A stretch of 64,000 nt of DNA from Amycolatopsis orientalis DSM 40040 = KCTC 9412 (GCF_000478275.1 NZ_ASJB01000043.1:238884-302883); one strand, 5' to 3'. Shown: positions 8,398 to 17,062, counted from the stretch's first letter. Program-made: numbers and translations. The notes: a model not told the origin generated them from the sequence alone.

Positions 8398-9774
8398 ATG
8401 AACGACACCAAGTTGACCGCGAGCGAGCTGGTCGCCGCGTATGCCACCGGAGAGCTGTCGCCGGTCGAGGCCACTCAGAACGCGTTGCGTGTCATCGAAG
8501 AACGCGACGGCGAGACCAACGCCTTCTGCCTGGTCGACGCCGAGCACGCGCTGGAACAGGCGAAGGCGTCCGAGGTCCGCTGGCGCGACGGCAACCCGAT
8601 CGGCTGGCTCGACGGTGTCCCGGCCTCGATCAAGGACATGTTCCTGACGCAGGGCTGGCCGACGCTGCGCGGTTCGCGCTGCATCGACCCCGATCAGCGG
8701 TGGGACGTCGACAGCCCGGTCACCGCGCGTCTTCGCGAGAACGGCTTGGTGCTGCTGGGAAAGACCACGACCCCGGAACTCGCGTGGAAGGGTGTCACCG
8801 ACAACACGCTGACCGGGATCACCCGCAACCCGCACGACCCGTCGAAGACGGCGGGCGGGTCCAGCGGCGGGAGCGCCGCGGCCGTCGCGGCCGGGATGGG
8901 TGAGCTTTCCGTCGGCACCGACGGTGGTGGCTCGATCCGGATCCCGGCCTCGTTCTGCGGGATCGTCGGTCTCAAACCGACACACGGCCGGATCCCGTTG
9001 TTCCCGGCGAGCCCGTTCGGCCCGCTGTCGCACGCCGGTCCGATGGCGCGCTCGGTGGACGACACCGCGCTGATGCTCGACGTCCTCGCGATGCCCGACC
9101 ACCGTGACCCGGCCGCGCTCGCTCCGCCCGTCTCGACCTTCCGTGAAGCCGTCCGCCGGGACGTGCGCGGGCTGATCGCCGCCTACTCGCCGACACTCGG
9201 TTTCGTCGACGTCGACCCGGAGGTCGCGGCGATCGTCAAAGCGGCGGTCCAGTCGCTGGGCGACGCGGGCCTGCACATCGAAGAGGCCGACCCCGGCTTC
9301 GCCGACCCCAAGCCCGCCTTCGACATCCTGTGGTCGACGGGCGCGGCCAAGTGGCTGGACACCTTCCCAGCCGGCGCGGAGACCAAGGTCGACCCCGGGC
9401 TGCGGAAGGTGTGGGAGCTCGGCAAGACCTTCTCGGCGAGCGACTACCTCGGCGCCAACGCCGAGCGGGCCGCGCTGGGGATCCTGATGGGCGAGTTCCA
9501 CACGCGCTACGACGTGCTGATCACGCCGACCGTCCCGATCCCCGCCTTCGAGGCCGGGCACGAGGTGCCGCCGGGCAGCGGGCTGAGCGGCTGGCCGGAC
9601 TGGACGCCGTTCACCTACCCGTTCAACATGACTCAGCAGCCCGCCATCAGCGTTCCGGCGGGACGCACCTCCAGCGGTCTCCCGGTCGGGCTGCAGATCG
9701 TCGGCCCCCGGCACTCCGACGACCTGGTGCTCGCGGTCGCGAAACTGCTCGAGGAGGTCCGTCCCTGGCCGTGA
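8398..9774 (+). CDS. Amidase (amidase-signature family)
   Basis: A 458-residue amidase-signature hydrolase of usual length. The Ser-cisSer-Lys triad is visible: Lys79 in SIKDMF, the cis-Ser in the glycine-rich GGSSGGS stretch (155-156), and the nucleophile Ser179 in DGGGSIRIP. It hydrolyses a carboxamide to acid and ammonia; these enzymes have broad substrates. It is co-transcribed with the hydroxyacid dehydrogenase. In this island it could release a free acid, such as a C4 monoamide product, for the downstream isomerase and dehydrogenase steps. That placement is inference. Confidence 0.9.
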   Translation: MNDTKLTASELVAAYATGELSPVEATQNALRVIEERDGETNAFCLVDAEHALEQAKASEVRWRDGNPIGWLDGVPASIKDMFLTQGWPTLRGSRCIDPDQRWDVDSPVTARLRENGLVLLGKTTTPELAWKGVTDNTLTGITRNPHDPSKTAGGSSGGSAAAVAAGMGELSVGTDGGGSIRIPASFCGIVGLKPTHGRIPLFPASPFGPLSHAGPMARSVDDTALMLDVLAMPDHRDPAALAPPVSTFREAVRRDVRGLIAAYSPTLGFVDVDPEVAAIVKAAVQSLGDAGLHIEEADPGFADPKPAFDILWSTGAAKWLDTFPAGAETKVDPGLRKVWELGKTFSASDYLGANAERAALGILMGEFHTRYDVLITPTVPIPAFEAGHEVPPGSGLSGWPDWTPFTYPFNMTQQPAISVPAGRTSSGLPVGLQIVGPRHSDDLVLAVAKLLEEVRPWP

Positions 9775-9817
9775 CCAGCGGAAAGGGAGCAAGGGACCTT
9801 TGCTATCGCCCGCGCGG

Positions 9818-11038
9818 TCAGGGGTGGGCGGCGTGGGTCTTGCGGACCAGGCTCCGCACCTGGCCGCTGCACAGCGCGAGACAGGTGGCGGCCACGACCA
9901 GCGCGGCGCACGCGAGCAACGTGGTGCCGACCCCGAAGTGCTGGGCGGCCGGCCCGGCCGCCATCTGTCCCAGCGGCAGGGCGATGAAGGAACCGAGCAT
10001 GTCGTAGGAGTAGACGCGCGCGAGTTTCTCCTCGGGCACGTTCTCCTGCAACGAGACGTCCCATGCGACCACGAACTGCTCGATGGCCAGACCGGAGACG
10101 AACATGGCCGCCAGCAGCAGGGGCAGCCAGGGTGCCTGGCCGAGCAGTATCAACGGCGGAGCCTCGAAAAGGATCACCGCGACGCCGACGAACAACGCGC
10201 GCCTCGGCTGCCATCGTGCGACGAGGATCCCGCCGACGAGCGAGCCGATCGTCTGCGCCGCGAGGGCGAATCCCCAGCCGGTGCGGCCGAAAGTGCTGTC
10301 GGCGACGACGGGGCCCAGTACCGCGATCCCGCCGGCGATGACGGCGTTCACCACCATGAACTGGACGACCACGACCCACACCCAGGTCCGTGACCGGAAC
10401 TCGCGCCAGCCTTCGGCGAGTTCCGACAGCGGGCGGCTGCCTGGGATCCGTTCCCGGCGGTTGAGCCGGATCCGCCGGTAGGACAGGGCCGAGGCCAGGA
10501 ACAGCAGCGCGTTCCCGCCGAGCGCCCAGCCGGGGCCGACCGCGGTGACCAGGAGGCCGCCGAGCCCGGCGCCGGCGATCCGGCCGGAGTTCGAGAGCAA
10601 CCTGCCCAGCGCGTTGGCCGGTGCCAGCAGTTCGATGGGCACCGTCAACGGGGTGAGTGACGCCGAGGCGGGTGCGGAGATCGCGGCCACCGCGCCGTTG
10701 ACCACGCTCAGCGCGACCAGCAGCGGGATCGACGCGAATCCACAAAGGACACTCGCCGCGATGGTCGCCTGGGTCAGCGTGGCGGCGACTTCGGTGCCTT
10801 GCAGGATCACCGATCGCGGCAGCCTGTCCGCCAGGACCCCGCCGAACAGCAGCAACAGCACACTCGCCACCGACCGCGCGCCGACGACGATGCCGATGTC
10901 GACGGCCGATCCCGTCAGGTCGATCACCGCGAACGCCAGTGCGAGCGGAGCGACGGCGTTGCCGAACTCGCCGAAGGTCCGGCCACCGATCAGCCAGCGG
11001 AAGTTGTGGTGGCGCAGCGGCTCGCGCAGTGACGTCAC
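9818..11038 (-). CDS. MFS transporter, probable exporter
   Basis: A 406-residue integral membrane protein with about twelve hydrophobic segments and the MFS signature ADRLPRSV between helices 2 and 3. It resembles the EntS/MFS_3 type of proton-driven exporters. The GTG start at 11038 overlaps the stop of the upstream ArsR-type regulator (GTGA), so regulator and transporter form one operon. The reading frame continues far upstream of this start, but that part is antisense to no plausible domain and is out of place. The substrate is unknown; export of a toxic compound under control of the neighbour is likely. Confidence 0.85.
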   Translation of the reverse strand: MTSLREPLRHHNFRWLIGGRTFGEFGNAVAPLALAFAVIDLTGSAVDIGIVVGARSVASVLLLLFGGVLADRLPRSVILQGTEVAATLTQATIAASVLCGFASIPLLVALSVVNGAVAAISAPASASLTPLTVPIELLAPANALGRLLSNSGRIAGAGLGGLLVTAVGPGWALGGNALLFLASALSYRRIRLNRRERIPGSRPLSELAEGWREFRSRTWVWVVVVQFMVVNAVIAGGIAVLGPVVADSTFGRTGWGFALAAQTIGSLVGGILVARWQPRRALFVGVAVILFEAPPLILLGQAPWLPLLLAAMFVSGLAIEQFVVAWDVSLQENVPEEKLARVYSYDMLGSFIALPLGQMAAGPAAQHFGVGTTLLACAALVVAATCLALCSGQVRSLVRKTHAAHP

Positions 11039-11580
11039 GATCGCGTCATCTCGAACATCGCGACCGTCGCGCTGACCGGGATCGTGCCGCGGGTCCGGGG
11101 TGGTCGCGCGGCCGAATGCAGAAGCCCGCTCAGCTCGCGCGCGTGCCCGAGCGCCTTCTCCCAGGTCTCGCGGTCGACCCACATCTCCGCGTCGGTCATC
11201 GAACCGTGTTCGCCGAGGACCCGGAATTCGCTGCGGCGCCTGAGTTCTTCGGCCATCGTCGCGATGAGCAGCTGCTCCTCCCTCGGATTCGTCGAGGCGA
11301 ACCGCCTGCCGGACTCCGGATCGTGCCGGTAGCGCTTCGCCAGCCCGCCCCGGATCCGGACCTCTTCGACGACGTCCAGCAATCCGGCCTCGTGCAGCCT
11401 TCGCACGTGATAGCTGACGTTCGCCTGTGTCTCGCCGAGTTCGCGCGCGGCCTCGGCGGCACTCATCGCCACCCCGGTCAAAAGCGACAGAATGCGCAGC
11501 CGCACCGGATGGGCGAGGACACGAAGTCCTTCGAGGCTGGGGGAATCGGGCATGGGGAGGAGTATCGACTGCCGGGACAC
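11035..11580 (-). CDS. ArsR-type winged-helix regulator
   Basis: A 181-residue helix-turn-helix protein. Residues about 15-85 form an ArsR/HTH_20-like winged helix with LRVLAHPVRLRILSLL and ANVSYHVRRLHEAGLL. There is no obvious metal-binding CxC motif, so it is not a classical metal sensor. A helical C-terminal half follows. It overlaps the exporter gene by four bases and probably controls it. The GTG at 11580 lacks a ribosome site and may be leaderless; an internal ATG at 11553 is the alternative. Confidence 0.82.
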   Translation of the reverse strand: MSRQSILLPMPDSPSLEGLRVLAHPVRLRILSLLTGVAMSAAEAARELGETQANVSYHVRRLHEAGLLDVVEEVRIRGGLAKRYRHDPESGRRFASTNPREEQLLIATMAEELRRRSEFRVLGEHGSMTDAEMWVDRETWEKALGHARELSGLLHSAARPPRTRGTIPVSATVAMFEMTRS

Positions 11581-11661
11581 TGACCGTCAAACAGTTATTT
11601 GGGGGTTTCGTTGGCCGGGAGATCCGGTGCGGTGATCCGATGTCTGTGCTGTGCTGAAGGC

Positions 11662-12636
11662 ATGCGTACGACGACATTGGGCAGGAGCGGCCTCAAGGTG
11701 TCGAGGATCGCCTTCGGCACCTGGCAGCTCGGCGGCGACTGGGGTTCCTTCGACGAGGACGCGGCGATCGCGGCCATCCACCACGCCCGCGAGTCGGGGG
11801 TCGACTTCTTCGACACCGCCCAGGCCTACGGGTTCGGGAAATCCGAGGCGATGCTGGGGAAGGCGTTGCGCGAGGAACTCAAGCGCGACCGCGAAAACCT
11901 CGTCATCGCCACGAAGGGCGGTATCAAGCCGCGTTCCGAGCGGCCGCGCGACTCGCGGCGCGAGTGGCTGACGAAAGGGATCGAGGACAGCCTCCGCTTC
12001 CTCGACGTCGACCACATCGACCTCTACCAGATCCACTGGCCCGATTCCGACGCCCCGGCCGAAGAGACCGCGGGGATCCTCCAGGAGTTCGTCGACGCGG
12101 GGAAGATCCGGCACATCGGTGTCTCGAACTACGATGCCGCGCAGCTCGCCGACTTCGACAAGACCCGTCCGGTCGAAACCTTGCAGCCGCCGTATCATCT
12201 GTTCCGCCGGGACATCGAAACCGATCCGCTGCCGTACGCGCGGGAGAACGACATCGGCGTGCTCGTCTACAGTCCGCTGGGCAGCGGCCTGCTCACCGGA
12301 TCCTTCACGCCGGAGACGACCTTCGAGAAGACCGACTGGCGGTCCCGGTCTTCGGCCTTCACCGGGGAGACGTTCCGGCGCAACCTCGCCGTCATCGACA
12401 GGCTCAAGGAGTTCGCCGGGGACAAGGGGATCTCGGTCAGTCAGCTCGCGATCGCGTGGACCCTCGCCCAGCCGGGCGTGCACGTCGCCATCGTGGGTGC
12501 GCGCAAGGTGGCCAACATCGACGCCAGCGTCGCCGCGGCCGACGTCGACCTGACCGCGGACGACCTCGCGGAGATCGACCGGCTCACCGCCGACGCCGTC
12601 CCTGTCGCGGGCGCGAGTCCCGAAGGCGTCGCTTAG
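11662..12636 (+). CDS. Aldo/keto reductase
   Basis: A 324-residue TIM-barrel NADPH oxidoreductase. The tetrad is visible: Asp and Tyr in DTAQAYG, Lys in IATKGG, and His in YQIHW. The C-terminal NADP-binding region includes IVGARKVANI. It reduces aldehydes or ketones; the physiological substrate is unknown. The ATG at 11662 has GAAGG directly upstream, which decides against the longer frame from 11599. Its stop overlaps the convergent pqqB stop by four bases, so the AKR and PQQ transcripts overlap at their 3' ends. Confidence 0.9.
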   Translation: MRTTTLGRSGLKVSRIAFGTWQLGGDWGSFDEDAAIAAIHHARESGVDFFDTAQAYGFGKSEAMLGKALREELKRDRENLVIATKGGIKPRSERPRDSRREWLTKGIEDSLRFLDVDHIDLYQIHWPDSDAPAEETAGILQEFVDAGKIRHIGVSNYDAAQLADFDKTRPVETLQPPYHLFRRDIETDPLPYARENDIGVLVYSPLGSGLLTGSFTPETTFEKTDWRSRSSAFTGETFRRNLAVIDRLKEFAGDKGISVSQLAIAWTLAQPGVHVAIVGARKVANIDASVAAADVDLTADDLAEIDRLTADAVPVAGASPEGVA

Positions 12637-13496
12637 AGCTTGAATTCGGTTCCGTCCAAGGGAAGTGAGGCGCCGCCGTGCAGTACGGCGGCGTGCTCCG
12701 GTGAGGACGGGTCGACGACCGGGTTCGTGTTGTTCAGATGCGTGAAGGCCCACCGCGGACCAGGCCGGAGTCTCGCGAGACTGCCGGTGATCGGCAGATG
12801 CCCCATCGCCAGTTGCGCGCCGTCGCCGACCTTCGCCTCGGTGGCCGCCGACATCTCGTCCGGCGCGTAGAAGGTTCCGTCCAGCAGCACGAGACCCGCG
12901 TCGCGGGTGAATTCGTCGAATCCGTCCGGCCAGCTCTTCAGACAGGGCGCGTACACGAAGACGCCGCCGGTCCGCGGATCCTCGATCCGGTACGCCACCA
13001 CCCATGGTCCGTCCTCAGTGGACGAACGCGCGTACTTCGGCCGCTTGTCGCTCACCGGGAGTACGCTCACCCGGAGGCCGTCGATGGCGATCTCCGACGC
13101 GGGCTGCCACTCCCAGCCACCGTAGCCGTCGATGATCGACCGCGCGGGGAACTGGTCCGACAGCGCGCGAAGCACCGCGTCCGGTGCCCACACCGGGAGC
13201 CCGCCCGCCTCGCGCAGCATGAGCAGGCCCAGCGAATGATCGAGTTCGGCGTCGGTGAGCAGGACCCCGCGCAGCGGGATCTCCCGCGGTCCCGGCCCGG
13301 CCCGGAGCGGCGGTGTGGCGAGGATCTGCGCGCGGATGTCCGGGGAAACGTTGAGCAGGTACCAGCCCTCGCCGTCCGCGCTCACCGCGACGCAGTCCTG
13401 CGTCCGCGGTGGCGCGCCCGAAGTGCACAGTGCGCAGGCGCAGTTCCATTGCGGGAAACCGCCGCCCGCCGCGGTACCGAGCAGGATCACCCTCAT
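12633..13496 (-). CDS. pqqB: PqqB, metallo-beta-lactamase-fold PQQ biosynthesis protein
   Basis: A 287-residue protein with the characteristic N-terminus VILLGTAAGGGFPQWNCAC and an NVSPDIR stretch, typical of PqqB. The fold is metallo-beta-lactamase-like with LTDAELDH in place of the usual HxHxDH. PqqB is thought to hydroxylate the tyrosine-derived part of the PQQ intermediate before PqqC acts. The start overlaps the pqqE stop by four bases (ATGA). It is the last gene of the leftward pqqA-C-D-E-B run, and pqqB at the 3' end is unlike the common proteobacterial A-B-C-D-E order. Confidence 0.95.
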   Translation of the reverse strand: MRVILLGTAAGGGFPQWNCACALCTSGAPPRTQDCVAVSADGEGWYLLNVSPDIRAQILATPPLRAGPGPREIPLRGVLLTDAELDHSLGLLMLREAGGLPVWAPDAVLRALSDQFPARSIIDGYGGWEWQPASEIAIDGLRVSVLPVSDKRPKYARSSTEDGPWVVAYRIEDPRTGGVFVYAPCLKSWPDGFDEFTRDAGLVLLDGTFYAPDEMSAATEAKVGDGAQLAMGHLPITGSLARLRPGPRWAFTHLNNTNPVVDPSSPEHAAVLHGGASLPLDGTEFKL

Positions 13497-14581
13497 CGGG
13501 GCGCCCGCATGACCAGCTTGTCCGTCCGGGGTGGGGTGGCGAGGATGAGGTCGACGACGTCGCGATGCGGCGAACGCGAGCAGACCGGATCGGTCGCCGA
13601 AGCGTCACCGGTGAGCTGGAACGCCTGACACCGGCAGCCGCCGAAGTCGATCGAGCGCCGTTCGCAGGTCCCGCAGGTGTCCGGCATCCAGTCCTCTCCG
13701 CGGTAGGCGTTGAAGGAACTGGATTCGTACCAGATCCGCGCCAGCGGCACGTCGCGCACGTTGTCGAAGTCCAGCGTTTCGATCGCGGTCGACGCGGGGC
13801 ACGGCAGCACGTTCCCGTTGGGCGCCACGGTCAGCTGCCGCGCTCCCCAGCCGTACATGCACGGCTTCGGGTACTGCTCGTAGTAGTCGGCGACGACGTA
13901 GATGATCTCCATGCTCCCGCGCAGCCGTTCGGTGGCGGCGCGCACGATCGGCTCGGCCTGTTCGAGTTGGCGTCTGGTCGGCATCAGGGCATCGCGGTTC
14001 CGCAGGGCCCAGCCGTAGTACTGCGTGTTGGCCAGTTCGAGCCGGTCCGCGCCCATTATCTCGGCCAGTTCGATGATCCCGGCCAGCTGATCGTGGTTCT
14101 GCCGGTGCAGGACGACGTTCACCGAAAGAGGCAGCCCGGCCTTCTTGATCAGTTCGGCCACGACCAGTTTCCGGTCGTGCGCCCGCGCGCCCGCGAGCCG
14201 GTCCGCGCGTTCGGCGGTCGCGCCTTGGACGGACAGCTGGATATGCGCGATGCCGCGCGCCACGAGATCGTCCAATCTGGACTCCGTCAATCCGAGCCCG
14301 GACGTCACCAGGTTGACGTAGCAGCCCAGTTTCGTGGCGTGCTCGACCAGGATGGGCAGATCCGGCCGGGCGAGTGGTTCACCGCCGGACATGTGTACCT
14401 GGAGTACGCCGAGTTCCCGCGCCTGCGAGAGTACGGACAACCATTCCTTTGTGGACATTTCGTCTTCGCGGGTGGCCAGCTCGACCGGATTGGAGCAGTA
14501 CGGGCAGTGGAGCGGGCAACGATGGGTCAGTTCGGCCAGCATCCCCAGTGGTGCCGCCGCGGTGGAGGTGTTCAGGTCCAT
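13493..14581 (-). CDS. pqqE: PqqE, radical SAM enzyme (PQQ biosynthesis)
   Basis: A 362-residue radical SAM/SPASM enzyme. The radical SAM cluster motif is CPLHCPYC (Cys22, Cys26, Cys29), followed by MSGGEP for SAM binding. The C-terminal part is rich in cysteines (CMYGWG, LPCP, DTCGTCERR, GGCRCQAF) that bind auxiliary iron-sulphur clusters. PqqE forms the Glu-Tyr carbon-carbon bond in the PqqA peptide, presented by PqqD. It overlaps pqqD by ten bases and pqqB by four, which suggests tight translational coupling. Identification is firm. Confidence 0.97.
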   Translation of the reverse strand: MDLNTSTAAAPLGMLAELTHRCPLHCPYCSNPVELATREDEMSTKEWLSVLSQARELGVLQVHMSGGEPLARPDLPILVEHATKLGCYVNLVTSGLGLTESRLDDLVARGIAHIQLSVQGATAERADRLAGARAHDRKLVVAELIKKAGLPLSVNVVLHRQNHDQLAGIIELAEIMGADRLELANTQYYGWALRNRDALMPTRRQLEQAEPIVRAATERLRGSMEIIYVVADYYEQYPKPCMYGWGARQLTVAPNGNVLPCPASTAIETLDFDNVRDVPLARIWYESSSFNAYRGEDWMPDTCGTCERRSIDFGGCRCQAFQLTGDASATDPVCSRSPHRDVVDLILATPPRTDKLVMRAPR

Positions 14582-14844
14582 TCGACGATCCGCCGATCTC
14601 CCAGCCGGGACAGGACGTCCAGGATCTCTTCCTCGCGCACACCCGTGTAGCGCTCGCCCAGCTTGGCCGCGATGGCGGCGACGTCCGCCGTGCCGTCGCA
14701 GAGCCGGAGCACGGCGGCCGCCGTCGGATTCGGGACGAGCACACCTTCGGGGAACAGCAGGACATGCGTTTCCCTGGTCTGGTCATAGCTCAGCCGGACC
14801 CCGCGCCGCAGTCGCGGTACGGAGCCGGTGGTGATGGCGGACAT
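14572..14844 (-). CDS. pqqD: PqqD, PqqA-binding chaperone
   Basis: A 90-residue RiPP recognition element. It starts MSAITTGSVPRLRRGVRL and contains PEGVLVPNPTAAAVLRLCDG, the typical winged-helix PqqD core. It binds the PqqA peptide and delivers it to PqqE. The ATG at 14844 is two bases past the pqqC stop; the gene was found inside a longer frame whose upstream part is not coding. It overlaps pqqE by ten bases. Confidence 0.95.
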   Translation of the reverse strand: MSAITTGSVPRLRRGVRLSYDQTRETHVLLFPEGVLVPNPTAAAVLRLCDGTADVAAIAAKLGERYTGVREEEILDVLSRLGDRRIVEWT

Positions 14845-14846
14845 CG

Positions 14847-15554
14847 CTACTCCTTCGCCGCGGCGCGCTCGATGGCGTCGAGCATGGACCAGAGCACGTC
14901 GGTCTTGAACGACAACGCGGCGATCGCCTTCTCCTGCTGCTCGCGGGTGACGGCGTGCCGCACGACGATGTCGAGGGTCCCCTTGCCCTCGCCCGAGACC
15001 TTGTCGATGCGGTTGGTGAAGTAGGCGAGGTCGTCCCGGGCGATCCACGGGTAGTTCGCCAGCATGTCGGCGACGCGCCGTTGCATGAGGTGGCCGGCGA
15101 ACATTTCGGTCAGCCCCGAAGCGACCGCTTCGAGCCAAGGTTTCGTACGGGCGAAATTCACATAGGCGTCGACGGCGAAACGCACTCCGGGGGCGACGTG
15201 CCGCTGATCGAGAACCTCTTCACGGTCGAGCCCGACCGCGGTGCACAACCGGAGCCACCGCTCGATTCCGCCGTCTCCGGCTTGGGTGCCGTCGTGATAG
15301 ACGATCCGGTCCAGCCATTCCCGGCGTATTTCCGGCAACGGGCAGTTGCTGATGATCGCCGCGTCCTTCTGCGGGAGAACGCACTGGTAGTACCAGCGGT
15401 TCGCGGCCCAGATCTTCAGTTCGTACTCGGACAGTTCGCCGCCGTGCATCCGCCGGTGGAAGGGGTGCGTGCCCCAGTACCGGTGGGAAAGCCCGCGCAA
15501 CGCCGCGACGAACTCCGCCGGGGACATCGGTGCGGGGGAGGGGGAAAGAGACAT
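14847..15554 (-). CDS. pqqC: PqqC, pyrroloquinoline-quinone synthase
   Basis: A 235-residue haem-oxygenase-fold oxidase. Conserved stretches include YWGTHPFHRRMH, WAANRWYYQ, LPQKDAAIISNC, WLDRIVYHDG and RHAVTREQQEKA. It catalyses the final ring closure and eight-electron oxidation that gives PQQ. The ATG at 15554 has GGAGG upstream. It follows pqqA after an 85-base gap that contains a strong hairpin. Confidence 0.97.
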   Translation of the reverse strand: MSLSPSPAPMSPAEFVAALRGLSHRYWGTHPFHRRMHGGELSEYELKIWAANRWYYQCVLPQKDAAIISNCPLPEIRREWLDRIVYHDGTQAGDGGIERWLRLCTAVGLDREEVLDQRHVAPGVRFAVDAYVNFARTKPWLEAVASGLTEMFAGHLMQRRVADMLANYPWIARDDLAYFTNRIDKVSGEGKGTLDIVVRHAVTREQQEKAIAALSFKTDVLWSMLDAIERAAAKE

Positions 15555-15604
15555 CGCACTGCCTCCAACGGCCTGGAATGTTCAGTGATCTCCGACGGCG
15601 GCGC

Positions 15605-15630
15605 GGTGGTGGGGGACGGCCCCCACCACC
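15605..15630 (-). terminator. Hairpin between pqqA and pqqC (probable attenuator)
   Basis: Arms GGTGGTGGGGG (15605-15615) and CCCCCACCACC (15620-15630) make a perfect 11-bp, very GC-rich stem with a four-base loop. It lies nine bases after the pqqA stop on the leftward transcript, with no T tract. It could block readthrough or stabilise the pqqA message, so that the peptide substrate is made in excess over the enzymes. Confidence 0.8.
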
Positions 15631-15639
15631 GGTGGTGAA

Positions 15640-15735
15640 TCAGTCCTCCATGCGGGCCGCGTAAGCGGTGACCTCCATGGGAGTCTCGTACTCGACGAAG
15701 TCGGGCGTGGTCCATACCTCGATGGTTTCGATCAT
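15640..15735 (-). CDS. pqqA: PqqA, PQQ precursor peptide
   Basis: A 31-residue peptide, MIETIEVWTTPDFV...ARMED. It contains the conserved Trp-x-x-Pro region and the EVTAY motif, whose Glu and Tyr are the residues that become PQQ. The ATG at 15735 has AGGAG seven bases upstream. Most PqqA peptides are 22-30 residues, and this one has acidic C-terminal residues after AAR. It is first in the leftward operon and is separated from pqqC by a hairpin. No pqqF protease gene is visible nearby, so peptide release must use a protein encoded elsewhere. Confidence 0.95.
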   Translation of the reverse strand: MIETIEVWTTPDFVEYETPMEVTAYAARMED

Positions 15736-15864
15736 TTTCGTACTCCTCGGATCGCTGACGTTCATCCCCGGAACGTCCACATGGGAACGAACCGGGCCGA
15801 GCCCCGTCACCCTAGAAGCGGACCGCCGATTCTGACCAGACGTAAGGACCAACTTCCCGTGGAG

Positions 15865-15883
15865 TTTTGTAAAGTTTCCTACC
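15865..15883. promoter_or_regulatory. Operator-like AT-rich element, pqqA-dehydrogenase promoter region
   Basis: TTTTGTAAAGTTTCCTACC stands out in GC-rich DNA. It resembles the GGTAA-CTTTCC-TAA element before the secreted phosphatase (43088-43112) and, from memory, the AGGAAA/TTTCCT palindromes bound by ROK-family repressors in actinomycetes. The pairing is tentative. Confidence 0.4.
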
Positions 15884-15936
15884 TATGGTCGATCGAGCCG
15901 TCCCCCCGGTCACGCTCGGCGCACGCAACGGTTAAC

Positions 15937-15950
15937 GGTAAGCGCTTGCC
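15937..15950. promoter_or_regulatory. LacI-type operator-like palindrome
   Basis: GGTAAGCGCTTGCC is symmetric at 12 of 14 positions around a central CG. LacI/GalR-family operators share the AAGCGCTT core. It lies 126 bases before the sugar dehydrogenase start and 202 before pqqA, so a sugar-responsive LacI protein encoded elsewhere may control both. Confidence 0.55.
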
Positions 15951-16075
15951 TTAGCCCGTCCAGTGGTGTCCGTTTCGTCCGGCGGTGTGTTTGTATCCAA
16001 CCCGACGGGTGCACCCCGACCATCCGTCATCCGCCGCCATCCAGGCTCCAGGGGTGTAGCTGAAGGAGGCGTCTC

Positions 16076-17062
16076 ATGTCCATAAACCGTACTCTCGCCA
16101 CCACGTTCGCCGCCGTGACGGCCGCGTCGATCGTGGCCGTACCGGCCACCGCGGCCGAAGCGCCGTCCGTCCAGGCGATCAAGCAGATCGCGAGCGGGCT
16201 CAACCAGGCCTGGTCGATCGACTTCCTGCCCGACGGCACCGGTCTCTTCACGCAGAAGGACGCCAAGACGATCAGCAAGATCGACAAGGCGGGCAAGGTC
16301 ACCACGGTGCAGACCATTCCCGGGGTGAGCGTCACGGCGGAGGCCGGCCTGCTCGGTATCGCCGTCTCGCCCCAGTACGCCACCGACCAGACGGTCTTCA
16401 TCTACTACACGACCAGCTCCGATAATCGCATCGCCAAACTGAAACTGGGCCAGAACCCGACGCCGATCGTCACCGGCATCCCGCGTGGCTCGCAGTACCA
16501 CCACGGCGGGCGGATCAAATTCGGCCCGGACGGCTACCTCTACGCGGGCACCGGCGACGGCCAGAACGGCGCCAACGCGCAGAACAAGAACTCCCTCGGC
16601 GGCAAGGTCCTGCGGGTCACCACCGACGGCGCGCCCGCGCCGGGCAACCCGTTCAACAGCCGCGTCTACTCCTACGGCCACCGCAACGTCCAGGGGCTGA
16701 CCTGGGTGAACGGCCAGCTGTACAACACCGACATCGGCGCGAACAAGCTCGACGAGCTGAACAAGATCGAGCCTGGCAAGAACTACGGCTGGCCGACCTG
16801 CGAAGGCCCGTGCAACACCGCGGGCATGACCAACCCGGTCAAGGCCTGGCCGACGTCCTCGGCGACGCCGAGCGGGCTCGCGGCGTACAAGGGCTCGCTG
16901 TACATGGCCTCGCTCAAGGGCGGTACCTACAAGCTCGACGTCAACGGCAACGGCGGCAAGCTGTGGACCAACCTCGGCCGGACGCGGGACGAGGTCGCCG
17001 GCCCCGATGGTCAGCTGTACACGATCACCCCGGGTGCCATCTACGCCTCCGACGGGAGCTGA
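16076..17062 (+). CDS. Secreted PQQ-dependent sugar dehydrogenase (soluble glucose/sorbosone dehydrogenase family)
   Basis: A 328-residue beta-propeller of the glucose/sorbosone dehydrogenase family. A signal peptide of about 27 residues ends in an ATA-AEA type site, so the protein is exported. Conserved PQQ-site features include the His pair and Arg of HHGGRI (142-146), the calcium-type FGPDGYLYAGTGDG, and the Arg of YGHRN (203). The family oxidises aldose sugars outside the membrane with PQQ as cofactor. AAGGAGG lies upstream of the ATG. Divergent placement from the PQQ operon shows a matched enzyme-cofactor pair. The exact sugar is unknown. Confidence 0.92.
   Translation: MSINRTLATTFAAVTAASIVAVPATAAEAPSVQAIKQIASGLNQAWSIDFLPDGTGLFTQKDAKTISKIDKAGKVTTVQTIPGVSVTAEAGLLGIAVSPQYATDQTVFIYYTTSSDNRIAKLKLGQNPTPIVTGIPRGSQYHHGGRIKFGPDGYLYAGTGDGQNGANAQNKNSLGGKVLRVTTDGAPAPGNPFNSRVYSYGHRNVQGLTWVNGQLYNTDIGANKLDELNKIEPGKNYGWPTCEGPCNTAGMTNPVKAWPTSSATPSGLAAYKGSLYMASLKGGTYKLDVNGNGGKLWTNLGRTRDEVAGPDGQLYTITPGAIYASDGS

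Noticed and set aside
9775..9817. Terminator after the amidase gene
   Set aside because: GCAAGG-GAC-CTTTGC is only a six-base imperfect stem, too weak to call.
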